The position numbers and the translations under genes are program-made. Source: Pedobacter paludis (GTDB lineage: Bacteria > Bacteroidota > Bacteroidia > Sphingobacteriales > Sphingobacteriaceae). From it: 64,000 bases of DNA. Where the stretch lies: contig NZ_QGNY01000005.1 in the NCBI RefSeq assembly GCF_003173575.1, positions 310,001 through 374,000 on the forward strand. Reading direction: 5' to 3'. Within the stretch, counting starts at the first letter, position 1; each line of letters begins with the position of its first letter. Under the pieces are notes generated by a model that did not search any database, was not told the DNA's origin, and saw only the letters and a program-made list of their open reading frames with translations. Shown piece by piece: positions 26,146-34,308 of the stretch.

Positions 26146-28914
26146 TTGAAAAAACGCACCTACAAACCCTTAAATCCCTTCCTTTTTTGCTTATGTCTGT
26201 TATTTGCCTTCGGGTGCATAACGCCTAAAGATACCACTGTTAGCCGCAAGATGCAAAACTTGACGGCAAGGTATAACTATATCTATAACTCTAATGTTTT
26301 ACTTACAGAGTATAATGAAGCTCTGGCACAAAGTTATTCTGATAATTACGAGAAAATTCTACCGGTTTATTTGGATCCTGAACCTCAGGTTAATCTGGTT
26401 TTAACACCGGGTGTTGCCAACAAACAATTAGATGAAGTTATTTTCAAAGGTCAGACTATTATTAATGATAAAAGCTTCAGCAATTATATCGATGATGCCT
26501 ATATGTTGCTGGGCAAGGCCAACTATTTAAAAGGCAACTATTTTATTGCTTCAGAATATTTTGACTATACCGCCAAAACGTATGGAAGCGATTTAAAAAC
26601 TTTTATAATGGCGCTTAACTGGAAAGCGAGAAGCCAGATGGAGCTAAATAATATGGCATATGCCGATAAGATTTTAGATACCATGTTGCGTGCTGCAGAT
26701 GAGCTTAAAAAAGATTTGGCAGAACCTTTAGCCACTACTGCTCAAATGCGCATTTATCAAAAAAGAAACAAAGAAGCCATTCTTTTATTGGAATCGGCAA
26801 TTTCCAGTTCTTCGAAAAATCAGGATCGGATTCGTTGGAAATTTATTCTTGCCCAATTGCAGGAAAAAGAAAACAATCTGCAAGATGCTTATGCCAATTT
26901 TACCAAAGTAGAAAAGAGCAATGCTCCTTTTGAAATGTATTTTCATGCAAACTTAAACCGTATAAAATTAAGGGCACTATTAAGCGGAGAAAAACTGAAT
27001 AAGGAACAGCAGTTGCTCGCTTTGTTAAAAGACGATAAAAATTTCGACTATACCGATCAGATTTATTATCAGGTTGGCGAATTATTCTCCGCTCAGGGAA
27101 ATTTTGCAAAGGCAGAAGAAAATTATCAAAAATCAGTTCAAAAAAGTACAAGAAATCAAAACCAAAAAGCACTCTCCTATTTAAGAATTGCCGATTTAAA
27201 CTTTAAGGAGTTTAACAATTACATTAAGGCAAAATTGTATTACGACAGTACAGTCATGATATTGCCGAAAAATTTCCCTGATTATGACAACATTGTTAAA
27301 AAGGCAGATAATCTTCAATATTTAACCGATCGATATACCATTATATCAAAAGAAGATACTCTACAAGCCATTGCGAAATTGCCGGAAACAGAACGCGAAG
27401 CCAAAGTAAAAGCTTTTTTAACACCTAAAGTTACCTTAGTTAACACCGGATCGAACAATAATCAATTTCTCAATGATCCAAATGCACCGAACCAGGCTTT
27501 GAATTCACCTCTTGGTTCCGGAAGCACATTTTATTTTAATAATAATGCGGCCATAAGCAATGGTTTTTCTGATTTCAAAAAGCGTTGGGGAAATAGACAG
27601 CTGGAAGATAATTGGCGCCAAAGCGTCCGTTCATCGGCTCAAGAAAACAACCAGGTCTTAGCTGGGGGAAATGTTGCAAATGGAATTACACCTGCGAACA
27701 ATACAAATCCAACATCTACAAATGATCAAACTTCTTTAGAAAAACAATATTTGGAAGCTTTGCCAACCACGGCTGATTTGATTTCTAAATCAAACCAAAA
27801 AATTATCGATGCTTATTTTGAAATTGCGAGTTTCTATCAGCAGGAGCTAAACGATAAGGTTGAAGCCAATAAAGTATATCTAGAATTACTTAAACGTTTC
27901 CCAGAAAACAACCATTTAGTGGCGGTTTACTACAGTCTTTATTTAAATTATCAAGGAGTTGATCAGGTAAAATCTGACGAATACAAGCAACTGGTTCTAA
28001 CTAAGTTTCCAAACTCGAACTTTGCAAAAACCATTCTAGATCCTTCGTATTCGGCAAAACAAAATCAATTGGAAAACGTGGCCAACAACAACTACAATTC
28101 AACCTTTGATGCTTATGCAAAGAAAGATTATACAAGTGTAGTAAAGCAGGCAAACGATAACATAAGTGCTTTCCCAGAAAACGATTTGGCACCACAATAT
28201 GCTTATTTAAAAGCAATCGCTGTTGGCAGAACATCAAAAGTAGATGCCTTATTAACAGAATTCAATTCGATTATTACCCTTTATCCAAACGATAAAATTA
28301 TTACGCCACTGGTTAGGGATCATTTAAAATACATTGATTCAAATTTGGTAGAGTTTAAGCAACGTCCTGTGGCCTTAATTGATTTTGATGCAAATGAACC
28401 GCGTTTCGTAAATCAGGCAAAGCCTGAAGTTGCAAAACCTAAGCCCATTGAAAAAAATATAAACGCTGCCGATGAACCAAAAGTCGCTGTAAATAAGCCT
28501 GTAGAGAAACCGGCCGAAAAGCCTGTTGTTAACCCGAACAAACCTGCAAGTATTTTCAGTACTGCAACATCAGACACATATTATTACGTTATTGATGTAG
28601 CGGATGCAACGCTTACCTTAAGTTCATCGCGTTTCGGATTGGGCCAATTTAATCGTGGAAATTATCCAGATAATGATTTGGTTCATAAATTGATAGAACT
28701 GGATAATGATCAGCTCATTTATGTGACGAGCTTTATTGATTTAGAAGATGCGAAAATTTATGAAGAGAGCATTAAAGGGCAGTTAAAAAACATTATGAAG
28801 GTTCCTGAAAATATTTATAAAGGATTCATTATTAGTAAAGAAAATTTCGATAAGCTAAAAGATAGACAAAGAATTAACGAGTATCTCGAGTTTTACAAAA
28901 ACAATTATCAATAA
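26146..28914 (+). CDS. sprE: T9SS/gliding lipoprotein SprE (PorW-like), TPR protein
   Basis: 922 aa. SprE/PorW is a periplasmic TPR lipoprotein needed for type IX secretion and, in gliding species, motility. The signal peptide ends in a lipobox (LLFAFGC, Cys about residue 24), and the mature N-terminus SRKMQNLTARYNYIYNSN is typical of this family. TPR-like helices cover about 100-400 and 540-700; a Pro/Lys/Val-rich linker (~755-800) precedes a SPOR-like C-terminal domain. The divergent position next to the atp operon is conserved in many Bacteroidota. The best start is a TTG at 26146 (MKKRTY); no in-frame ATG fits the signal peptide. Confidence 0.8.
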   Translation: MKKRTYKPLNPFLFCLCLLFAFGCITPKDTTVSRKMQNLTARYNYIYNSNVLLTEYNEALAQSYSDNYEKILPVYLDPEPQVNLVLTPGVANKQLDEVIFKGQTIINDKSFSNYIDDAYMLLGKANYLKGNYFIASEYFDYTAKTYGSDLKTFIMALNWKARSQMELNNMAYADKILDTMLRAADELKKDLAEPLATTAQMRIYQKRNKEAILLLESAISSSSKNQDRIRWKFILAQLQEKENNLQDAYANFTKVEKSNAPFEMYFHANLNRIKLRALLSGEKLNKEQQLLALLKDDKNFDYTDQIYYQVGELFSAQGNFAKAEENYQKSVQKSTRNQNQKALSYLRIADLNFKEFNNYIKAKLYYDSTVMILPKNFPDYDNIVKKADNLQYLTDRYTIISKEDTLQAIAKLPETEREAKVKAFLTPKVTLVNTGSNNNQFLNDPNAPNQALNSPLGSGSTFYFNNNAAISNGFSDFKKRWGNRQLEDNWRQSVRSSAQENNQVLAGGNVANGITPANNTNPTSTNDQTSLEKQYLEALPTTADLISKSNQKIIDAYFEIASFYQQELNDKVEANKVYLELLKRFPENNHLVAVYYSLYLNYQGVDQVKSDEYKQLVLTKFPNSNFAKTILDPSYSAKQNQLENVANNNYNSTFDAYAKKDYTSVVKQANDNISAFPENDLAPQYAYLKAIAVGRTSKVDALLTEFNSIITLYPNDKIITPLVRDHLKYIDSNLVEFKQRPVALIDFDANEPRFVNQAKPEVAKPKPIEKNINAADEPKVAVNKPVEKPAEKPVVNPNKPASIFSTATSDTYYYVIDVADATLTLSSSRFGLGQFNRGNYPDNDLVHKLIELDNDQLIYVTSFIDLEDAKIYEESIKGQLKNIMKVPENIYKGFIISKENFDKLKDRQRINEYLEFYKNNYQ

Positions 28915-28915
28915 G

Positions 28916-29002
28916 GTTGCCGATATTTGCGACATTATTTGCTTGTAGATAGATATAGACACATCATGATTTACGATGTATAGTTAAATATCTGTAGGCA
29001 AC
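28916..29002 (+). promoter_or_regulatory. Long inverted repeat in the leader of the PBP gene
   Basis: GTTGCC-GATATTT pairs with AAATATC-TGTA-GGCAAC (4-nt bulge), enclosing a ~57-nt loop that contains a smaller CATC...GATG hairpin. It ends 14 bp before the ATG at 29016. Could act as mRNA structure or protein site. Confidence 0.35.
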
Positions 29003-29015
29003 AAAACAACATACA

Positions 29016-31235
29016 ATGAACAAACCCCTTTCAAAAGAAGAAACAAAAAGATACAGTCTGCGCATTTGGAAAGTATTAATTGGTGGAATCGCATTATTTG
29101 CAATATTCATTTCGATGATTGGATTTGGCCTTTTTGGTGCGCTTCCGTCTTTCCGAGATATTGAGCATCCTAAAAGCAATCAGGCTTCAGAAATTATTGC
29201 GGAAAATGGCCGAACGCTTGGAACGTACTTTGTTCAAAACAGATCGAATGTTAGCTATAAAGACATTTCGCCCAATGTAATAAACGGTTTAATTGCTACT
29301 GAAGATACCCGTTTTAAAGAGCACTCGGGAATAGATTTTCAACGTACATTCACCATCATATTTTATAACTTAATCGGGAAAAAACAAGGTGGAAGTACCA
29401 TTACACAACAATTGGCTTTAAACCTTTTTTCGGAAGAAGGCAGACAAAGAAACTTCTTTAAAAGGGTAATGCAAAAATTTAAGGAGTGGATTGTAGCTGT
29501 AAAACTAGAACGCAATTACACCAAAGAAGAAATTATTACCATGTACCTGAACACGGTAGATTTTGGTAATCAGGCATATGGTATCAAATCGGCTGCTCGG
29601 GTTTATTTCAATACCACACCAGATAAGTTATCCGTTACCGAAGCCGCTACATTAGTTGGCATGCAGAAAGGAATTACTATGTACTCACCTACGCGTAATC
29701 CGGAGCGCTCAAAAGCTCGAAGAAATACCGTTATGGCAATGATGGTAAAGTCTGATTACTTAACCCAGCAGGAATTTGAGAGGCAAAAAGACCAGCCACT
29801 AAATTTACATTTCAATGCTGCAACCGTTAATGATGGAATTGCCCCTTATTTCCGTTCGGTCTTAAAGAGCGATATTAAGACAATTTTTCAAGATCAGGGG
29901 ATTACAAAATCTGACGGAACACCTTATGATTTGGATCGTGATGGGTTAAAAATATATACCACATTAAATTACGATATGCAGGTGTATGCTGAGGAAGCTC
30001 AAAAAGAATACATGAAGGTTTTACAGCAACAGTTTGTAAATAGCTGGAAAGGCCGGAATCCGTTTAAAGATAAAGCCTTACAAATTGAGCAAGGGATTAA
30101 ACGTTCCGATCGTTATAAATCATTGAAATTAGAAGGAAAATCTGACGAAGAAATAAAACAAGATTTTAATACGCCAACAGATCTAACCATTTTTACATGG
30201 AAAGGGAATGTAGATACAACCATGAAACCGATTGATTCTGTACGTTATTATAAAATGCTTCTGCGCAATGCCATGATGACAATGGATCCAACAGATGGTC
30301 ATGTTAAGGCTTGGGTAGGTGGGATAAATTTCGAGCATTTTAAATACGATCAGGTTAAAATGGGTACTCGGCAGGTTGGCTCTACCGCCAAGCCATTTAC
30401 TTATGCAGTTGCAATAGAAAACGGTTACTCACCTTGTTATACAGTTCCCAACGTTCCGGTTACCATTGATGGCTACGGAGATCCCTGGACTCCAAAATCT
30501 ACAGGAACCTTGCCAGGAATTTTGACCTTGCAAAAGGCTTTGGCTTATTCGCAAAATTACATTACAGCTTACTTAATGAAACAGGTTGGCCCCGTGGCCG
30601 TAGCAAATTTGGCAACTAAAATGGGCATTCCAAATGTTCCGGCTTACCCATCTATTGCGCTTGGTACGTTCGATGCATCGATATATAATATGGTAGGCGC
30701 TTACGGTGCTTTTGCCAATAAAGGGTTTTACACGCAACCCATTTATCTTTTAAGAATTGAGGATAAAAACGGTGTGGTACTGTATTCTCAAAAAGCGATT
30801 CCGAAACCTGTAATGAGCGAGGAAGTTGCATATGTTATGACCAGGATGCTAAAAGGTGTGATCACAAACGGAACCGGATCTAGATTAAACTATAAGTATA
30901 AAGTTAACGCACCAATTGGTGGTAAGACCGGTACAACTCAGAATAACTCTGATGGTTGGTTTATGGCCATTACGCCTCAATTGGTTACCGGCGTTTGGAC
31001 AGGTTGCGAGGACAGAGCTTTTCATTTTATCAGTACTGGCCAAGGTGAAGGTGCAAATACAGCACTTCCAATTTTTGCTGGTTTTATTAAACGTGTATAT
31101 GCAAATCCTTCTTTAAAGATCAGTCACGCAGATTTTGAAATACCTAAAGCAGGCGTTTCTATTGTATTTGATTGTAACCAATATCAAAAACAAGAAGAAG
31201 GAACAACTGAACTTGATGAAAAACTCGGCTTTTAA
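29016..31235 (+). CDS. Class A penicillin-binding protein (PBP1A-type)
   Basis: 739 aa, bifunctional peptidoglycan synthase of the inner membrane. A short cytoplasmic start is followed by a membrane helix (about 18-40). The GT51 transglycosylase domain shows ATEDTRFKEHSG and GGSTITQQLALNLF; the transpeptidase domain has the nucleophile in GSTAKPF (Ser456), YSQNY as the SxN box and KTG (Lys637 in GGKTGTTQ). All catalytic motifs are present and the length is normal. It polymerises glycan strands and cross-links stem peptides. The gene lies between sprE and uvrC in the same direction; a ~114-bp dispersed repeat begins just after its stop. Confidence 0.95.
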   Translation: MNKPLSKEETKRYSLRIWKVLIGGIALFAIFISMIGFGLFGALPSFRDIEHPKSNQASEIIAENGRTLGTYFVQNRSNVSYKDISPNVINGLIATEDTRFKEHSGIDFQRTFTIIFYNLIGKKQGGSTITQQLALNLFSEEGRQRNFFKRVMQKFKEWIVAVKLERNYTKEEIITMYLNTVDFGNQAYGIKSAARVYFNTTPDKLSVTEAATLVGMQKGITMYSPTRNPERSKARRNTVMAMMVKSDYLTQQEFERQKDQPLNLHFNAATVNDGIAPYFRSVLKSDIKTIFQDQGITKSDGTPYDLDRDGLKIYTTLNYDMQVYAEEAQKEYMKVLQQQFVNSWKGRNPFKDKALQIEQGIKRSDRYKSLKLEGKSDEEIKQDFNTPTDLTIFTWKGNVDTTMKPIDSVRYYKMLLRNAMMTMDPTDGHVKAWVGGINFEHFKYDQVKMGTRQVGSTAKPFTYAVAIENGYSPCYTVPNVPVTIDGYGDPWTPKSTGTLPGILTLQKALAYSQNYITAYLMKQVGPVAVANLATKMGIPNVPAYPSIALGTFDASIYNMVGAYGAFANKGFYTQPIYLLRIEDKNGVVLYSQKAIPKPVMSEEVAYVMTRMLKGVITNGTGSRLNYKYKVNAPIGGKTGTTQNNSDGWFMAITPQLVTGVWTGCEDRAFHFISTGQGEGANTALPIFAGFIKRVYANPSLKISHADFEIPKAGVSIVFDCNQYQKQEEGTTELDEKLGF

Positions 31236-31238
31236 ACC

Positions 31239-31352
31239 GCTGGGTTTTGCGTGAAGGATAGAAGTGGAAAGCCCGGAATGCCGATTTTTCATCGGCATGA
31301 GGACTTGCAACGGATAGCCTGACCCTTGCGAAGCTTGGTGGCACGCCCAAAT
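31239..31352. repeat. Dispersed ~114-bp structured repeat, copy A
   Basis: Begins GCTGGGTTTTGCGT and ends CGCCCAAAT, with CCGATTTTTCATCGG in the middle and GACCCTTGCGAAGCTTGG near the end. Copy B at 47498-47609 shares all four blocks. The central hairpin is ATGCCGAT/ATCGGCAT here and GTACCGAT/ATCGGTAC there: stem changes are compensated. Begins 4 bp after the PBP stop. Confidence 0.8.
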
Positions 31353-31411
31353 GATCAAAAACAAAAATAATGGCAATCCCTTTTTAAAGATAGATTTTCG
31401 CTTTCGAATCC

Positions 31412-31419
31412 TATTTTTG
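31412..31419 (+). promoter_or_regulatory. -7 box of uvrC
   Basis: TATTTTTG (TAnnTTTG) ends 7 bp before the uvrC ATG at 31427, so the mRNA would have almost no leader. Confidence 0.45.
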
Positions 31420-31426
31420 TACTAAT

Positions 31427-33259
31427 ATGAGCACCTTCGACCATAAAACAGCATTAACCGCAATTCCGCATAAGCCCGGTGTTTACCAATATTGGGATGC
31501 GGATGGAAAGCTGATGTATATAGGAAAAGCGAAAGACTTGCGCAATCGGGTTGGTTCTTATTTTAACAGCGATAAAAATCAGTTTAATGGCAAAACGCGG
31601 GTTTTAGTCTCAAAAATCAGGAAGATTACCTTTACCATTGTTGATACCGAAATAGATGCTTGGTTGCTCGAGAACAGCCTAATTAAAAAGCATCAGCCGA
31701 AGTTTAACATTAACCTAAAGGATGATAAAACCTACCCTTGGATTATTGTTAAAAACGAAAACTATCCCCGTATTTATTGGACCAGAAAAGTAATTAAGGA
31801 TGGATCTACCTATTTTGGCCCTTACGGTTCTATCGGGATGATGCATACCATTTTAGATCTGATTAAGGAAACCTACACCCTGCGTACCTGCAATTTGCCC
31901 TTGAATGAAAAAAATATAGCTGAAGGAAAATTTAAGGTTTGCCTGGAATATCAAATCGGGAATTGTAAGGGTCCTTGTCAGGATTACCAGTCAGAAAGTG
32001 ATTATGATCGAAATATTGCTGAAATTAAAGAGATTTTAAACGGCAAAATTGGAAATGTAATTCGCGAGGTTAAGGGAATTATAAAAACGGCATCAGAGGA
32101 ATTAAACTTTGAGCTGGCCCATCAATATTCAAGAAAATTACAGGTTCTAGAAAAATATCAAAGTAAATCGACGGTTGTAAATAGTGCAATTACCAATGTT
32201 GATGTAGTGAGTATTGCTTCTGATGAGCGTTACGCCTTTGTGAATTATTTGAAGGTAATGAACGGAACGATTATTCAAACACAAACCATTGAGATTAAAA
32301 AGCAATTGGATGAGAGTGACGATGAACTTTTAACGACTGCCATGTTGGAATTCCGCACAAAATTCAGTAGTACATCGAAAGAAATAATTGTGCCTTTCGA
32401 ACTTTCTCTAGAAGATGAAAATTTGAGATTTACGGTTCCTAAACTTGGTGAAAAAAAGAAGCTTTTGGAGCTTTCGCAAAAGAATGTGCTTTTCTTTAAA
32501 AAGGAAAAATTAAATCAATACGAAAAGTTAAATCCTGATTTACGCACCGATCGGATATTAACAACGATGCAAAAGGAATTACGTTTAACGCAATTGCCAA
32601 AACATATCGAGTGTTTTGATAACTCAAACTTTCAGGGTAAATATCCAGTTTCTGCCATCGTAGTTTTTAAGGATGCCAAGCCATCCAAAAAAGATTATCG
32701 CCACTTTAATGTGAAAACGGTGGAAGGTCCGAACGATTTTGCGACCATGGAAGAAGCTGTTTTCCGTCGTTATAGGCGCATGTTGGACGAAGATCAGCCT
32801 TTGCCTCAACTCATTATTATTGACGGCGGTAAAGGTCAGCTTTCTTCTGCTATGAAGAGTTTAAAATTATTGGGTATTGAACACAGGGTTACCGTAATTG
32901 GAATTGCAAAACGATTGGAGGAGCTCTTTTATCCGGGAGATTCTTTTCCTTTATATCTCGATAAAAAATCTGAGACATTAAAAGTGATTCAACAATTACG
33001 AGATGAGGCGCACCGTTTCGGAATTACCTTTCACCGCAAAAAACGAGATCAAGGAACGCTTAAAACTGAACTCGAACAAATTGAAGGAATTGGCAAAACT
33101 ACGGCAGATAAGTTGTTAACCCATTTTAAATCCGTGAAAAAAATTAAGGAAGCAACCGAGAAAGAATTGGCAACATTGCTAAACAAAAAGCAGGTGATAA
33201 CGCTTCAAGAATATTTTACCCCCCAAACCCCTGAAGGCGGAGCTGAAAACCCACTTTAA
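31427..33259 (+). CDS. uvrC: Excinuclease ABC subunit C
   Basis: 610 aa. UvrC makes both incisions around a lesion in nucleotide excision repair. The N-terminal GIY-YIG domain (PGVYQYWD...LMYIGKAKDLRNRV), a Cys-containing segment (CLEYQIGNCKGPC), a UVR/UvrB-binding region (~200-235), the RNase H-like domain with IECFDNSNFQG and IIDGGKGQL (Asp residues), and C-terminal HhH motifs (IEGIGKTTADKLL) are all visible. Length is typical. The last ~14 codons coincide with a REP-like sequence (33220-33245), so the extreme C-terminus may be repeat-derived. Confidence 0.97.
   Translation: MSTFDHKTALTAIPHKPGVYQYWDADGKLMYIGKAKDLRNRVGSYFNSDKNQFNGKTRVLVSKIRKITFTIVDTEIDAWLLENSLIKKHQPKFNINLKDDKTYPWIIVKNENYPRIYWTRKVIKDGSTYFGPYGSIGMMHTILDLIKETYTLRTCNLPLNEKNIAEGKFKVCLEYQIGNCKGPCQDYQSESDYDRNIAEIKEILNGKIGNVIREVKGIIKTASEELNFELAHQYSRKLQVLEKYQSKSTVVNSAITNVDVVSIASDERYAFVNYLKVMNGTIIQTQTIEIKKQLDESDDELLTTAMLEFRTKFSSTSKEIIVPFELSLEDENLRFTVPKLGEKKKLLELSQKNVLFFKKEKLNQYEKLNPDLRTDRILTTMQKELRLTQLPKHIECFDNSNFQGKYPVSAIVVFKDAKPSKKDYRHFNVKTVEGPNDFATMEEAVFRRYRRMLDEDQPLPQLIIIDGGKGQLSSAMKSLKLLGIEHRVTVIGIAKRLEELFYPGDSFPLYLDKKSETLKVIQQLRDEAHRFGITFHRKKRDQGTLKTELEQIEGIGKTTADKLLTHFKSVKKIKEATEKELATLLNKKQVITLQEYFTPQTPEGGAENPL
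33219..33245. repeat. REP-like sequence overlapping the uvrC 3' end
   Basis: ACCCCCCAAACCCCTGAAGG and following bases match, in inverted orientation, the sequence at 33367-33392 (GCCCCCTTTAGGGGGTTGGG). It is translated as the last residues of UvrC. Confidence 0.5.
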
Positions 33260-33320
33260 ATAAGACTTGCAAAAATGTAGGCGATTTAAAAGAAAAGCGT
33301 TTTAATTTTATCTTTCACAA

Positions 33321-33356
33321 AAAAAGGAACCAATACAGATTGGTTCCTTTTTTTAT
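33321..33356. terminator. Bidirectional terminator between uvrC and gldN
   Basis: Perfect 14-bp stem AAAAAGGAACCAAT / ATTGGTTCCTTTTT with loop ACAG; T-run on both strands. It serves the convergent uvrC and gldKLMN transcripts. Confidence 0.9.
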
Positions 33357-33366
33357 GCGTTTTATA

Positions 33367-33392
33367 AAGCCCCCTTTAGGGGGTTGGGGTTA
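33367..33392. repeat. REP-like sequence at the gldN 3' end
   Basis: GCCCCCTTTAGGGGGTTGGG; internal hairpin CCCCC/GGGGG and an inverted match to 33219-33245. Reaches the gldN stop codon. Confidence 0.55.
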
Positions 33393-34301
33393 GTATTCCC
33401 AAAGTCCCTGCTCGTAATCGAGAACTGACTTTTTAATTCTTTCTGATTCCATAAGTCTTTCTCTAGGATCAGTAATAATATCTCTAAGCTTGTTATCGCC
33501 AGGATTAGATTCTTTAACAATATAGCTGCTAAATAAACGACGGATAAAGAAATCGTCAAAGCTTAAGGTAGAAGCATCATTATTGGTATTAATTAAGCGT
33601 TTTTTAGTTAAGATTTCTCTGGCTTCTGGATAATAAACCCAAAAAACCGGTTGCCATTGTTTTGATACCTCATTAAATTTTAATGGTGCAATACCAACAA
33701 TACGAGGTTCGAAAATAGAACGTTTAACATCAAAAATCCAATCTTCCTTAATTCTGAATTTAAGGAATAAATCAGGGTTAAAATCATTTACTACAGTGGT
33801 TACTGTTCCCGTTTTGTTATTTGAAACTTCGGCAGTACCAAGTGCAGATTTAGCTGCAGAATCTGCTGATAAAGGATTAAGAAAAGAATCATCTTCGTTT
33901 AATGCACTATCAATTGGAGCATAAGCGGTTAATTCTTCTGATTTAATTGCAGAGATTAATACGTCGATCAATCTTGATTTTGGTGATTTTAACGCTGAAT
34001 TTACCGTATCACGCAAATCAATCTCTCTCCAGATTCGTTTTGCATAAAAAACATCTTCTTCACGCACATCTGCCAAAGGTACCATTTCTGTGCTATCAAT
34101 ATCCTTACGGGCATAGAAGCCATCTTTTGGTGGTACTTTTAGCTTTTTCTTAGCTGTTTTAACCGGTGCTTTAACTGTATCTACAACGGGTGTAGCAACT
34201 ACTGCAGCTGGTTTTTTCGGAGCTAATTTTGTTGCCTTTTTTTGGGCAAAAGTAAATGTTGCGATTAAGACTAAAACAGCTATACTTAAAATCCTTTTCA
34301 T
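33390..34301 (-). CDS. gldN: T9SS ring-associated protein GldN (PorN)
   Basis: 303 aa with a signal peptide (residues ~1-19, ending TFTFAQ). GldN/PorN is a periplasmic protein that binds GldK/PorK and GldM in the outer-membrane-associated ring of the type IX secretion system. After a Lys/Pro/Ala-rich linker comes the family core: YARKDIDST, AKRIWREIDLRD, and the later WVYYPEAREIL and FIRRLFSSYI segments. It is the last gene of gldKLMN, 7 bp after gldM, and is followed by a bidirectional terminator. Order and spacing match the conserved operon. Confidence 0.95.
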   Translation of the reverse strand: MKRILSIAVLVLIATFTFAQKKATKLAPKKPAAVVATPVVDTVKAPVKTAKKKLKVPPKDGFYARKDIDSTEMVPLADVREEDVFYAKRIWREIDLRDTVNSALKSPKSRLIDVLISAIKSEELTAYAPIDSALNEDDSFLNPLSADSAAKSALGTAEVSNNKTGTVTTVVNDFNPDLFLKFRIKEDWIFDVKRSIFEPRIVGIAPLKFNEVSKQWQPVFWVYYPEAREILTKKRLINTNNDASTLSFDDFFIRRLFSSYIVKESNPGDNKLRDIITDPRERLMESERIKKSVLDYEQGLWEY

Positions 34302-34308
34302 AATCTTT

